In this document: piece by piece, positions 32,693 to 41,146 of the stretch
Layout of the letters: the number at the start of each line of letters is the position of its first letter
Numbering within the stretch: the first letter of the stretch is position 1
From: Streptomyces sp. NBC_01283
Lineage (GTDB): Bacteria > Actinomycetota > Actinomycetes > Streptomycetales > Streptomycetaceae
Length of the DNA stretch: 64,000 nucleotides
NCBI RefSeq assembly: GCF_041435335.1
Contig: NZ_CP108430.1
Location: 3,454,501-3,518,500 of the forward strand
Direction of reading: 5' to 3'
Notes under the pieces: model-generated
Database searches by the model: none
The model's input: only the letters and a program-made list of their open reading frames with translations
Told to the model about the DNA's origin: nothing
Translations under genes and position numbers: made by a program

Positions 32693-33811
32693 TCAGGCGA
32701 GCCGTGCGACCGCCTCTGCCACGCGCTCGTCCGTCGCGGTCAGGGCCACGCGGACGAAGCGGTCGCCCGCCGGGCCGTAGAAGTCGCCGGGTGCCACGAG
32801 GATGCCGAGCTCCGCGAGGTGCCCGACGGTGTCCCAGCAGGACTCGTCACGGGTCGCCCAGAGGTAGAGGCTCGCCTCGCTGTGCTCGATGCGGAAGCCG
32901 TGCTTCAGGAGGGCGTCGCGCAGGGCCTCGCGCCGGGCCGCGTACCGCTCGCGCTGCTCGTGGACGTGCTGGTCGTCGCCGAGCGCCGCGACGACCGCCG
33001 CCTGCGTCGGCGCGGACGTCATCATGCCCCCGTGCTTGCGGATCTGGAGGAGGTCGCCGAGGACGTCCGCGTCACCGGCGACGAACGCCGCGCGGTAGCC
33101 CGCGAGGTTCGACCGCTTGGAGAGCGAGTGGACGGCCACGAGTCCCTCGTACGAACCACCGCACACGTCCGGGTGCAGCACCGAGACCGGCTCCGCCTCC
33201 CAGCCGAGCTCCAGGTAGCACTCGTCGCTGACGATCAGCACGCCGTGCTGGCGCGCCCAGGCGACCGTGCGGGTCAGCTCGTCCTTGGACAGGACGCGGC
33301 CGGTGGGGTTCGAGGGCGAGTTGAGCCACAGGAGCTTGAGGTTGGTCGGGTCGAGCTCGGTGCCCGCGGCGGCAGCCGCAAATGTCTCCGTGTCGTACGC
33401 GACGTACTCCGCGCGGGCCAGCCGTGCGCCCACCTCGTACGTCGGGTAGGCGAGCCGCGGGTAGGCGACGACGTCACCCGGGCCCAGGCCCAGCTGCGTC
33501 GGGAGCCAGGCCACCAGTTCCTTGGAGCCCACGATCGGCAGCACGTTGCGGTGCGTGACGTCGCGCGCGCCGAGGCGCCGCTCGCACCAGCCGGTGATCG
33601 CGTCGCGCAGCTCGGGGGTGCCCCAGACCGTCGGGTAGCCCGGTGAGTCCGCCGCCGCGATCAGCGCTTTCTGGATCAGCTCCGGGACCGGGTCGACCGG
33701 GGTGCCCACCGACAGGTCGACGATGCCGCCGGGGTGGGCGGCCGCCGTGGCCTTGTAGGGCTCGAGCTTGTCCCAGGGGAAGGTGGGAAGGCGATCGGAG
33801 ACTACGGACAC
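32693..33811 (-). CDS. dapC: Succinyldiaminopimelate aminotransferase
   Basis: A 372-residue class I PLP-dependent aminotransferase of the succinylase DAP/lysine route. The PLP lysine is in SLSKRSNLAGYR at Lys232; NSPSNPTG (166-171), DECY (196-199) and a C-terminal Arg in DRFVRVALT complete the site. GTG 33811 is chosen because GGGAG lies 7 bases upstream; the longer reading starting near 33910 adds a non-conserved segment. It follows the ferredoxin gene on the same strand, the arrangement also known in mycobacteria, but a terminator hairpin lies between. Confidence 0.9.
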   Translation of the reverse strand: MSVVSDRLPTFPWDKLEPYKATAAAHPGGIVDLSVGTPVDPVPELIQKALIAAADSPGYPTVWGTPELRDAITGWCERRLGARDVTHRNVLPIVGSKELVAWLPTQLGLGPGDVVAYPRLAYPTYEVGARLARAEYVAYDTETFAAAAAGTELDPTNLKLLWLNSPSNPTGRVLSKDELTRTVAWARQHGVLIVSDECYLELGWEAEPVSVLHPDVCGGSYEGLVAVHSLSKRSNLAGYRAAFVAGDADVLGDLLQIRKHGGMMTSAPTQAAVVAALGDDQHVHEQRERYAARREALRDALLKHGFRIEHSEASLYLWATRDESCWDTVGHLAELGILVAPGDFYGPAGDRFVRVALTATDERVAEAVARLA

Positions 33812-33862
33812 GTGCTGACTCCCGTACTGCCTGTACGTACTGCGTGTATGGACAAATGCCTC

Positions 33863-33895
33863 GGTCCCGTACGGCGGCTTGTGCCGTACGGGACC
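33863..33895 (-). terminator. Terminator hairpin after the ferredoxin gene
   Basis: GGTCCCGTACGGC (33863-33875) and its complement (33883-33895) form a perfect 13-base-pair stem 23 bases after the ferredoxin stop; it partly separates fdxA from dapC. Confidence 0.75.
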
Positions 33896-33917
33896 GGGGC
33901 GGCGCTTCAAGCTGCCG

Positions 33918-34238
33918 TTACTGGTTCTGCGGCGGCAATGCGGCGATGAAGGCGTGGTCGCGCTCGATCAGGCCGAGCTTGCTGGCACCACCGGGCGATC
34001 CGAGCTCGTCGAAGAACTCGACGTTCGCCTTGTAGTAGTCCTTCCACTCTTCAGGAGTGTCGTCCTCGTAGAAGATCGCCTCGACCGGGCATACCGGTTC
34101 ACAGGCTCCGCAGTCGACGCATTCGTCCGGGTGGATGTACAAGGACCGGGAGCCCTCGTAAATGCAGTCGACCGGGCACTCCTCGATGCACGCCTTGTCC
34201 TTGACGTCGACACAAGGCTGCGCGATGACGTAGGTCAC
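33918..34238 (-). CDS. fdxA: 7Fe-type ferredoxin
   Basis: A 106-residue small electron carrier of the seven-iron type. Cysteines lie at 9, 17, 21 and 25 (CVDVKDKACIEECPVDC) and at 40, 43, 46 and 50 (CVDCGACEPVC), the pattern of one [3Fe-4S] and one [4Fe-4S] cluster, followed by the usual C-terminal extension of about 50 residues (TPEEWKDYYKANVEFF). The GTG start follows GAGGAGG. Its redox partner is not in the window. Confidence 0.93.
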   Translation of the reverse strand: MTYVIAQPCVDVKDKACIEECPVDCIYEGSRSLYIHPDECVDCGACEPVCPVEAIFYEDDTPEEWKDYYKANVEFFDELGSPGGASKLGLIERDHAFIAALPPQNQ

Positions 34239-34381
34239 GCTGTCGTTCCTCCTCGATACGGGCGTTGGCGGGCCGTCTTCAGGCTCCGCTCGCCTGGCGC
34301 GCGGGAGCGCGGCGTCGTCGATGCCCGCCCCTAGTATCTCCGTTCCCGGGCATGATCCGAACAGGAGGGGCGTACAGAGCT

Positions 34382-35401
34382 GTGGAATTCACTGCGGGCG
34401 GACGGCTTGAGGTGCACATTACCCCTACTGACGTGGGCAAACGGGTCTCCGTGCGGCGCCTGTACGAAGGGACTGGTACGGACGGCAAGTTCACCGACAC
34501 GGTGGGTGTTCTCACATCGTGGAATGACGGTGTGGTACTGATCACACGGCGCGACGGTGAGCGTGTCCGGATCGAGGAGTCCGCCCTGGTCGCGGGCAAG
34601 GTCGTCCCCGCCGCCCCGGCCCGCAGGCGCGGCCCGGCCGCCTCGTACGCCGAACTGGCGCGGGTGGCCGCGCGCGCCTGGCAGCCCGTCGAGAGCGAGC
34701 CGCTCGGCGAGTGGGAGCTGCGGGCGGCGGCCGGATTCACCCGGCGGGCCAACTCGGTGCTTCCGACGGGCGATCCGGGACGGCCGCTGGACGACGCCCT
34801 GGACTACGTGCGCGAGTGGTACGCGGCGCGGGAGCTGCCCGCGTACATCCAGACCGCGACGGGGGCCGCGGGCACCCAGGAGATGCTCTGTGCGGAGCTG
34901 GCGGAGCGGGGCTGGGAGCGCGAGGTGAGCGCGGAGCTCCACATCGGCGCCCTCGCGCCCCTCGGCGATCTGGAAGCGCCCGGAGCAGGGGTGGAGCAGG
35001 TGCGTCTCGCGCGCACCCTCGACGAGGCGTGGCTGCGGCGGTACCAACGATCCGGAGTACCTGGACCCCATGTGTACAAGGTGCTGGCGGGCGGCCCGTC
35101 GGTGTGGTTCGCTTCCGTGCCCGGGGCCTCTCGGGACGCGGGGCCCGCGGCGATCGGGCGGTGCGTCGTGGACGGGCGCTGGGCGGGATTCATGGCGGTC
35201 GAGGTGGATCCGGCGCACCGCAGGCAGGGACTGGCGACCGCGGTGATGGCCGCGCTGTCCCGGCAGGCGCTCGCCGAAGGCGCTTCGGCGGCCTGGCTGC
35301 AGGTCGAGGACGACAACGAGGGTGCGCGAGCGCTGTACGGCGGTCTTGGCTTCGCCGCGCACCACACGTACCACCACTATCGATACCCGTCGGCTCGGTG
35401 A
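34382..35401 (+). CDS. GNAT family acetyltransferase with N-terminal SH3-like domain
   Basis: A 339-residue protein with two parts. Residues 1 to about 72 form a small beta barrel (LEVHITPTDVGKRVSVRRLYEG... GVLTSWNDGVVLITRRDGERVRI), followed by a Pro/Arg linker and a C-terminal GNAT fold; the acetyl-CoA loop is VDPAHRRQGLATAVM near 282 and the fold ends with YGGLGFAAHHTYHHYRYP. GTG 34382 is used, with GGAGGGG 11 bases upstream. It precedes the SirB1-like gene by 36 bases and is probably in its operon. Substrate unknown. Confidence 0.8.
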   Translation: MEFTAGGRLEVHITPTDVGKRVSVRRLYEGTGTDGKFTDTVGVLTSWNDGVVLITRRDGERVRIEESALVAGKVVPAAPARRRGPAASYAELARVAARAWQPVESEPLGEWELRAAAGFTRRANSVLPTGDPGRPLDDALDYVREWYAARELPAYIQTATGAAGTQEMLCAELAERGWEREVSAELHIGALAPLGDLEAPGAGVEQVRLARTLDEAWLRRYQRSGVPGPHVYKVLAGGPSVWFASVPGASRDAGPAAIGRCVVDGRWAGFMAVEVDPAHRRQGLATAVMAALSRQALAEGASAAWLQVEDDNEGARALYGGLGFAAHHTYHHYRYPSAR

Positions 35402-35437
35402 CTCCGGGCGGCTCGGTAAGTAAGGCACGAGGCACGC

Positions 35438-36274
35438 ATGCACGAGGAGTCAAGGACCGCCGCGTCCCGGCGGCGGTTCGCCGAGGAGGCCAGGTCCGAA
35501 CGGCCCGACCTGTCCCTGCTGTGCCTCCTGCTGAGCGCGGAGGCTGATCCGGAGCTCGGGGACGACGACATCGACGCGGCGCAGATCGAGCTGGACCGGC
35601 TCGCCGGGCAGCTCCCCTTCCGGCCCGGCGGGGCCCGGGCGTGGGCGGTCGCGCTCGCCGAACTCCTGGGCGCGCGGTGCGGGTTCATGGGAACGCCCAC
35701 CGACTACCAGCGCCTGGAGTCCTCCCTCCTGCACGAGGTGCTGCAGCGCCGCCGCGGTCTGCCGATCCTGCTCTCGGTGGTGTGGATCGAGGTGGCACGG
35801 CGGGCGGGCGCACCCGTCTACGGCGTCGCGCTGCCCGGTCATTTCGTGGTCGGATTCGGCGCGCGCGAGGAGCAGGTGCTCACCGACCCGTTCGCCGGCG
35901 GGCGGCTCCTGACCCGCGAGGACGCGGAGCTGCTGGTGGCGGGCTCGTCGGGCGGCACGGTGTCCTCCTCGATGCTGACGCCCGCCGATCCGCTGAACAT
36001 CGTGCTCCGCATCCTCAACAACATCCGCGCCTGGGCGGCGGCCCGCCCCGAGCGCTCGGACGTCGCGCTCTGGGCGGTCGAACTCTCCCTGCTGCTGCCC
36101 GCCCACCCGGCGCGGCTGCGTTACGAACGGGCCCAACTACTCGTCCAGCGCGGCGACTTCCTCGCCGGTGCGGCGGAGCTGGAGGAGTACGCCGATGTGG
36201 TGACGACGGTGGAGCCGACCACCGCGGACCGGGTGCGGGATCAGGCGCGGGCCGCGCGGGCCATGCTCAACTGA
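35438..36274 (+). CDS. SirB1/transglutaminase-like protein, copy 1
   Basis: A 278-residue SirB1-type protein (transglutaminase-like superfamily followed by a TPR-like C-terminal part). The core is LLHEVLQRRRGLPILLSVVWIEVARRAG, then GVALPGHFVVGF with the conserved His, and DPFAGG. The cysteine of true transglutaminases is not evident at the expected place. A paralogue with many identical stretches starts at 37669. Its 3' end overlaps the convergent AraC gene by 8 bases. Function of the family is unknown. Confidence 0.8.
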   Translation: MHEESRTAASRRRFAEEARSERPDLSLLCLLLSAEADPELGDDDIDAAQIELDRLAGQLPFRPGGARAWAVALAELLGARCGFMGTPTDYQRLESSLLHEVLQRRRGLPILLSVVWIEVARRAGAPVYGVALPGHFVVGFGAREEQVLTDPFAGGRLLTREDAELLVAGSSGGTVSSSMLTPADPLNIVLRILNNIRAWAAARPERSDVALWAVELSLLLPAHPARLRYERAQLLVQRGDFLAGAAELEEYADVVTTVEPTTADRVRDQARAARAMLN

Positions 36275-37073
36275 CGGCGCCCGTGCGGGCGTAGCGCCCC
36301 GGCGCGATGCCCACCACCCGCTTGAAGTGCCGGGTGAGGTGCGACTGGTCGTAGAAACCGGCGGCGGTCGCCACCTCGCCCGGCGGCTGCCCCGCCAGGA
36401 GGAGACGGCGGGCGTGGTCGACGCGGCGGGACATCACGTACTGGTGCGGTGCGATGCCGTACGCCCCGCTGAAGGCGCGTACGAGATGCGTGGGGTGGGC
36501 GTGGACCAGGCGTGCGGCCTCGGCCAGGGTCACGCCGTCGAACAGCCGCTCGTCGAGGAGGTCGCGAAGGTTCTGGGCGACTCCCCGGCCGGTGTCGCCG
36601 GGGGTGCCTGTGGTGATCCTGGGGCGCAGGTGGCCGCGCAGCCGCTCGCCGATCAGGGCCAGGCGGCTCTCGGCCTCCAGCTCGTCGCCCCGGCGCGCCA
36701 GGGCCGCGTGCAGCTGTCCCACGCGTCCGCGCAGGACGGGGTCGACGAGGTCGGGGCCGTCCACCGCTGGGCCGATGAAGCTCGCGTCGAGCTGTGTCAT
36801 GTCCAGGTAGAGCACCCGCTTGCGGAAGCCGTCGGGGGTGGCGGGCGAGCCGTTGTGCGGGACCTGGGGCGGGAGCAGGGAGACGGTGTCGCCCGGTGTG
36901 CCGTGCTCGTGGCGGTCCAGGTCGTAGCGGACGGCTCCGTCGTCCACGATCAGCAGGGTCCACGCGTCGTGGACGTGCATCGGGTACGCGTGCTCGGTGA
37001 AGTGGGCGTGGAAGACCTCCACGACACCCGCGACCGGCGGGCGCCATGCGGAAATCTCCTGCCGGGCCACCAT
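36267..37073 (-). CDS. AraC family transcriptional regulator
   Basis: A 268-residue regulator: an N-terminal cupin sensor domain (FHAHFTEHAYPMHVHDAWTLLIV, HGTPGDTVSLLPPQVPHNG) and a C-terminal double helix-turn-helix (LAEAARLVHAHPTHLVRAFSGAYGIAPHQYV and VATAAGFYDQSHLTRHFKRVVG). The ATG at 37073 has no ribosome site, so translation may be leaderless. It is divergent from the DUF2000 gene with 49 bases between the start codons, a common regulator/target arrangement for this pair. Confidence 0.88.
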   Translation of the reverse strand: MVARQEISAWRPPVAGVVEVFHAHFTEHAYPMHVHDAWTLLIVDDGAVRYDLDRHEHGTPGDTVSLLPPQVPHNGSPATPDGFRKRVLYLDMTQLDASFIGPAVDGPDLVDPVLRGRVGQLHAALARRGDELEAESRLALIGERLRGHLRPRITTGTPGDTGRGVAQNLRDLLDERLFDGVTLAEAARLVHAHPTHLVRAFSGAYGIAPHQYVMSRRVDHARRLLLAGQPPGEVATAAGFYDQSHLTRHFKRVVGIAPGRYARTGAVS

Positions 37074-37122
37074 GCAAAGAACGTACAAGACGCGGCAGGC
37101 GTCCACTCGGCAGTCTCAAGAC

Positions 37123-37599
37123 ATGAGAACCACCGCTGAGACAGAAGCCGCCGGGACAGAGACCGCCGAGGTCACGGGCCCGGCGCCCGTCCGCTTCGAC
37201 ACGAAGATCGCCGTCCTGCTCCGTGACGACCTGGAGCCCTGGCAGCGCCTCAACGTGACCGCGTTCCTGGTCAGCGGGCTCGGCACGGCGGTGCCCGAGG
37301 TGGTCGGCGAGCCGTACGAGGACGCCGACGGCATCCCCTATCTGCCGATGTTCCGCCAGCCCGTGCTCGTCTTCGAGGGCTCGAAGGAGACGCTGACCGC
37401 GGCGCACGGCCGGGCCCTGTCCCGCTCGCTGCCGAGGGCGCTTTTCACGTCCGACCTGTTCGCCACCGGCAACGACCGGGACAACCGGGCCGCGGTGCGG
37501 GCGGTGCCCACGGACCAGCTCGACCTGGTGGGGATGCTCGTCCACGGTCCGCGCAACGCCGTGGACAAGGTCCTCAAAGGGGCCCGGATGCACCCTTGA
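37123..37599 (+). CDS. DUF2000 family protein
   Basis: A 158-residue soluble protein of the DUF2000 (peptidyl-tRNA hydrolase-like fold) family: an acidic N-terminal tail of about 25 residues, then DTKIAVLLRDDLEPWQRLNVTAFLVSG, GIPYLPMFRQPVLVFEG and a C-terminal VGMLVHGPRNAVDKVLKGA. No catalytic role is established. The ATG at 37123 lacks a clear ribosome site. It pairs divergently with an AraC regulator that likely controls it. Confidence 0.8.
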   Translation: MRTTAETEAAGTETAEVTGPAPVRFDTKIAVLLRDDLEPWQRLNVTAFLVSGLGTAVPEVVGEPYEDADGIPYLPMFRQPVLVFEGSKETLTAAHGRALSRSLPRALFTSDLFATGNDRDNRAAVRAVPTDQLDLVGMLVHGPRNAVDKVLKGARMHP

Positions 37600-37668
37600 C
37601 CGAAGGGAGCACCGGCGCGGGGCGAGATCGGAGCGCTATCGATCGGCCCGGCAGGGCACGAAGCAGCT

Positions 37669-38511
37669 ATGCACCCCCAATCCCCGGAGCGGCGACGTCT
37701 CTTCGCCGATCAGGCACGGGCCGCACGGCCCGATCTCGCGCTGCTGTGCCTGCTGATCGCCGCGGAGGCCGACCCCGGTCTCGACGACGCGGGCATGCGC
37801 GCGACGCCGCGCATCCTCGACCGCCTGGCCGACCAGCTGACCGAGCGGCTGCCCGACAAGGCCGGCGGCCCCCGGTCCTGGGCGCTCGCACTGGCCGAAC
37901 TGCTCGGCACGCGCTACGGGTTCAAGGGCAGACCCGGCGACTACCAGCACCTCCGCTCGGCGCTCCTGCACGAGGTGCTGCGGCGGCGCAGGGGTCTGCC
38001 CATCCTGCTCTCGGTGGTGTGGATCGAGGTCGCCCGGCGTGCGGGCGTACCCGTCCACGGGGTGGCCCTGCCCGGCCACTTCGTGGTCGGCTTCGGCGCG
38101 CGCGACGAGCAGGTCCTCGCCAACCCGTTCGCGGGCGGGCACGTCCTGTCCACCACGGACGCGGAGCTGCTGGTGGCGGGGGCCACCGGCGCGCCGCTCG
38201 TGCCGTCGATGCTGAGCCCCGCGGGACCCCTCGACATCGTCCTGCGCGTCCTCAACAACATCCGCGCGTGGGCGGCGGCCCGCCCCGAGCGTTCGGATGT
38301 CGCGCTCTGGGCGGTCGAACTCTCCCTGCTGCTGCCCGCCCACTCGGACCGGCTGCACTACGACCGGGCGCAACTCCTGGTCCGGCGCGGCGACTTCATG
38401 GCGGGCGCCGCCGAGATCGAGACGTATGCCGACGCCCTGGAGGACACCGATGAGGCGGCGGCGGTGCGGCTGCGTCAGGAGGCCATCGGGGCACGGGCGA
38501 TGATGAACTGA
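37669..38511 (+). CDS. SirB1/transglutaminase-like protein, copy 2
   Basis: A 280-residue paralogue of the protein encoded at 35438, with the same order of motifs: LLHEVLRRRRGLPILLSVVWIEVARRAG, GVALPGHFVVGFGARDEQVL, and a C-terminal part NNIRAWAAARPERSDVALWAVELSLLLPAHS that is nearly identical in both copies. The two copies flank the AraC/DUF2000 pair. They differ most at the N-terminus and in the stretch after DPFAGG/NPFAGG. The ATG has no strong ribosome site. Duplication followed by modest divergence is the simplest reading. Confidence 0.8.
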   Translation: MHPQSPERRRLFADQARAARPDLALLCLLIAAEADPGLDDAGMRATPRILDRLADQLTERLPDKAGGPRSWALALAELLGTRYGFKGRPGDYQHLRSALLHEVLRRRRGLPILLSVVWIEVARRAGVPVHGVALPGHFVVGFGARDEQVLANPFAGGHVLSTTDAELLVAGATGAPLVPSMLSPAGPLDIVLRVLNNIRAWAAARPERSDVALWAVELSLLLPAHSDRLHYDRAQLLVRRGDFMAGAAEIETYADALEDTDEAAAVRLRQEAIGARAMMN

Positions 38512-38529
38512 GCCCCGTGGGCGGGTGGT

Positions 38530-39189
38530 TCAGAGCCAGCCCTTGTCCCGGGCGACCTTGACCGCTTCGGCGCGGTTGCGCACGGCCAGCTTCTGGATGG
38601 CCGTCGAGAGGTAGTTGCGGACCGTGCCCGCGGAGAGGTGCAGGGCCGTGGCCAGCTCGGCGTTGGTCGCGCCGTCGGCCGCGGCACGCAGGACCTCGCG
38701 CTCACGGTCGGTCAGCGGGTTCGCGCCTCCGGCGAGTGCGGCCGCCGCGAGCGTGGGGTCGATGACCCGCTCCCCCGCGAGGACCTTGCGGACCGCTTCG
38801 GCGAGCTGGGCCGCGGGCGCGTCCTTGACCAGGAAGGCGTCCGCGCCGGCCTCCATGGCGCTGCGGAGGTAGCCGGGGCGGCCGAAGGTGGTGAGGACGA
38901 CGATCTTCAACCCGGGGAATTCGGCGTGCAGTTGGGCCGCCGCCTCGATGCCCGTGCAGCCGGGCATCTCGATGTCGAGGAGCGCCACGTCCACAGCGTG
39001 TTCGCGTGCCGCAGCGAGGACCTCGTCGCCGCGGGCCACCTGGGCGACCACCTCGATGTCCGGCTCCAGGCCGAGCAGCGCCGCGAGCGCCTCACGGACC
39101 ATCGACTGGTCCTCGGCGAGGAGCACCCTGACGGTGCCGCTCCCGCCGCCCGCACCGGCCCCGCCGTCCACCCTGCTCACGCTGCTCAT
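38530..39189 (-). CDS. NarL/LuxR family response regulator
   Basis: A 219-residue two-component regulator. The receiver domain has LLAEDQSMVREAL, the phospho-acceptor Asp in VDVALLDIEMPG, Thr in VVLTTFG and Lys in FLVKDAP; the C-terminal LuxR helix-turn-helix is LTDREREVLRAAADGATNAELATALHLSAGTVRNYLS. ATG 39189 overlaps the kinase stop by four bases (ATGA); a GTG start at VRVLLAED is possible. As the last gene of the exporter operon it probably controls its own operon through the palindrome at 42139. Confidence 0.9.
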   Translation of the reverse strand: MSSVSRVDGGAGAGGGSGTVRVLLAEDQSMVREALAALLGLEPDIEVVAQVARGDEVLAAAREHAVDVALLDIEMPGCTGIEAAAQLHAEFPGLKIVVLTTFGRPGYLRSAMEAGADAFLVKDAPAAQLAEAVRKVLAGERVIDPTLAAAALAGGANPLTDREREVLRAAADGATNAELATALHLSAGTVRNYLSTAIQKLAVRNRAEAVKVARDKGWL

Positions 39190-40382
39190 GAGGGGGATCC
39201 TACGGCCGCCCCGGCCAGCGGCACGCGGGCCGCGAGACGGAAGCCGCGGCCGTCGGCCGGACCCGTCTCCAGGACGCCGCCGACCGCCTCCACGCGCTCG
39301 GTCAGACCCGTGAGGCCATTGCCCGCCGCGGCGCCCGAGCCGCCCGATCCGTCGTCCTCCACACAGAGTTCGAGGAGCGGACCCGCGAGGGTCTGCCGGG
39401 CGGTGAACGTCACCGTGCAGCGTCGGGCGCCACTGTGCCGTACGACGTTGGTGACGGCCTCCCGCAGCACCCACGCGAGGGCCGCCTCGCCCTCCTCGCC
39501 CGGGAGTTCGGCGGGCACCTCCAGCGGTACGTCGGCGGCGACACCGGCGGCCGTCAGCGCCGTGCGGGCGCCCGCGAGCTCACCGGCGAGCGTGCGCCTG
39601 CGGTAGCCGGAGACGGCCTCGCGCACGTCCACCAGGGCCTGGCGGCTGACCTGTTCGATGTCGGCGACCTGCTGGGCCGCCTTGTCCGGGTGGTCGGGGA
39701 GCATGCGCCCGGCGAGCTCGCTCTTGAGCGTGATCAGGGAGAGCGAGTGGCCGAGCAGGTCGTGCAGGTCCCTGGCGAGCCTCAGCCGCTCTTCGTTGGC
39801 GGCGAGTTGGGCGACGGTGGCGCGGGCCTGCCGGAGCATGATCGTCGTACGGATCAGCTCGCGTACGCCCGACATCGCGAAGCCCACCAGGAGGGTGATC
39901 ACCCCGAGGTTGGTGATCAGGTCGCCGAGGCCGTCGTCCCGCAGGCCCACCAGGATCATCACCAGGGTGACCCCGGGGATGACATAGATCGCGTACCGCA
40001 TCGGCAGGACGGCGCCCGCGGAGACCGAGACGTACACGAAGAGGCCGAGCCACTGGTCGCCGAAGCCGAGGGCGAGGATCACGGCGAGGGCCAGGAGCAG
40101 GCCGAAGGAGATGATGACGGCGCGCCATTGGAGGATCTTGGTGGTGTAGCGGAAGACCAGGGTCAGGTAGCAGACCACGAAGACCGCGAGGCCGAGCCAG
40201 CCGAACACGGTGGCGAGGGTCGTGTGGTGGCCGTCGGTCAGGTCCTTGATCGGCGAGCTCAGGAAGACCAGCCAGACGCCGATCCAGACCGACTTCGTCA
40301 GGAACTGGCGGCGGCCCTGCGGCGGTCGCCCGAACGTGTACACGGGATGCTTCTCGCCGCCCGCGGCGTATGACTCGCTCAC
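39186..40382 (-). CDS. Sensor histidine kinase (HisKA_3 type)
   Basis: A 398-residue membrane kinase with about five or six N-terminal membrane segments and almost no external domain, the intramembrane-sensing layout. The dimerisation/phosphorylation motif is LARDLHDLLGHSLSLITLKSELA; the ATPase domain has REAVTNVVRHSGA (N box), VEDDGSGG and GNGLTGLTERV (G boxes). GTG 40382 overlaps the permease stop by four bases (GTGA), and the response regulator overlaps its own stop, so signalling and transport are translationally coupled. Confidence 0.9.
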   Translation of the reverse strand: MSESYAAGGEKHPVYTFGRPPQGRRQFLTKSVWIGVWLVFLSSPIKDLTDGHHTTLATVFGWLGLAVFVVCYLTLVFRYTTKILQWRAVIISFGLLLALAVILALGFGDQWLGLFVYVSVSAGAVLPMRYAIYVIPGVTLVMILVGLRDDGLGDLITNLGVITLLVGFAMSGVRELIRTTIMLRQARATVAQLAANEERLRLARDLHDLLGHSLSLITLKSELAGRMLPDHPDKAAQQVADIEQVSRQALVDVREAVSGYRRRTLAGELAGARTALTAAGVAADVPLEVPAELPGEEGEAALAWVLREAVTNVVRHSGARRCTVTFTARQTLAGPLLELCVEDDGSGGSGAAAGNGLTGLTERVEAVGGVLETGPADGRGFRLAARVPLAGAAVGSPS

Positions 40383-41146
40383 GCCTTCAGTGTGTCCTTC
40401 CGGTACAGCCACGCCGCGCCGCCCGCGAAGAGAAGGAAGTAGGCGACGAGGAGCGTGACGTCCTTCGCATGCGGGGCGTTGCCCAGTTCGATGGCCTGTC
40501 CGAGGGCAGCGTACGCGTGCGTGGGCAGCCAGGACGCGATGTCCTGGAGCCACTGCGGGAAGGTCGTCGTCGGCATCCACAGGCCGCCGAGCACGGAGAG
40601 CCCGAAGTAGACGATCATCGTGATCGGGCGTACGGCGTCACCGGTCGCGAGATAGCCGATGGCCACGCCGAGTGCCGCGAAGCAGAGGCTGCCCGCCCAG
40701 ATCGCGCCGGTCAGGGCCAGCCACTGCCAGGCCTCGAAGCGGACGTCCTTGACCGCCGCCGCGACCACGAACACCACGACGATGGACGGCAGGCTGACCA
40801 CGGCCGCGCTCGCGGTCTTCGCCAGGACGTAGCCCCGGCCGGGCAGGGAGGTCAGGCGCAGCTGCCGCACCCAGCCGTTCTCGCGCTCCTTGGCGATGCG
40901 CTCGCTGTTGCCCATGAGGACGGCGGTGAGAGCGCCGAACGACGCCATCGACACCATGAAGAAGGCGGGCAGGTTCAGGCCCGTCCCCTCGACCTTCTCG
41001 GTGGCGGACTGGCCGCCCGCGATGATCAGGAAGAGCAGCGAGGGATAAACCACGGAGAAGAAGAGGAATTTGCGGTTGCGCAGGGAACGGGCGATCTCCA
41101 GCTTGACGAGAGCGCGTGAAGCGAAGGAACGCGTCGGATTCGTCAT
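40379..41146 (-). CDS. ABC-2 type exporter permease
   Basis: A 255-residue membrane protein with six probable membrane segments in the ABC-2 arrangement; the large loop after segment 2 carries GNSERIAKERENGWVRQLRLT, typical of drug/peptide exporters of the YadH/DrrB kind. It is the membrane half of the exporter with the ATPase encoded just upstream (4-base ATGA overlap) and overlaps the kinase gene by 4 bases. Membrane stress or a small antibiotic is the likely trigger in this operon class; no substrate can be named. Confidence 0.88.
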   Translation of the reverse strand: MTNPTRSFASRALVKLEIARSLRNRKFLFFSVVYPSLLFLIIAGGQSATEKVEGTGLNLPAFFMVSMASFGALTAVLMGNSERIAKERENGWVRQLRLTSLPGRGYVLAKTASAAVVSLPSIVVVFVVAAAVKDVRFEAWQWLALTGAIWAGSLCFAALGVAIGYLATGDAVRPITMIVYFGLSVLGGLWMPTTTFPQWLQDIASWLPTHAYAALGQAIELGNAPHAKDVTLLVAYFLLFAGGAAWLYRKDTLKA

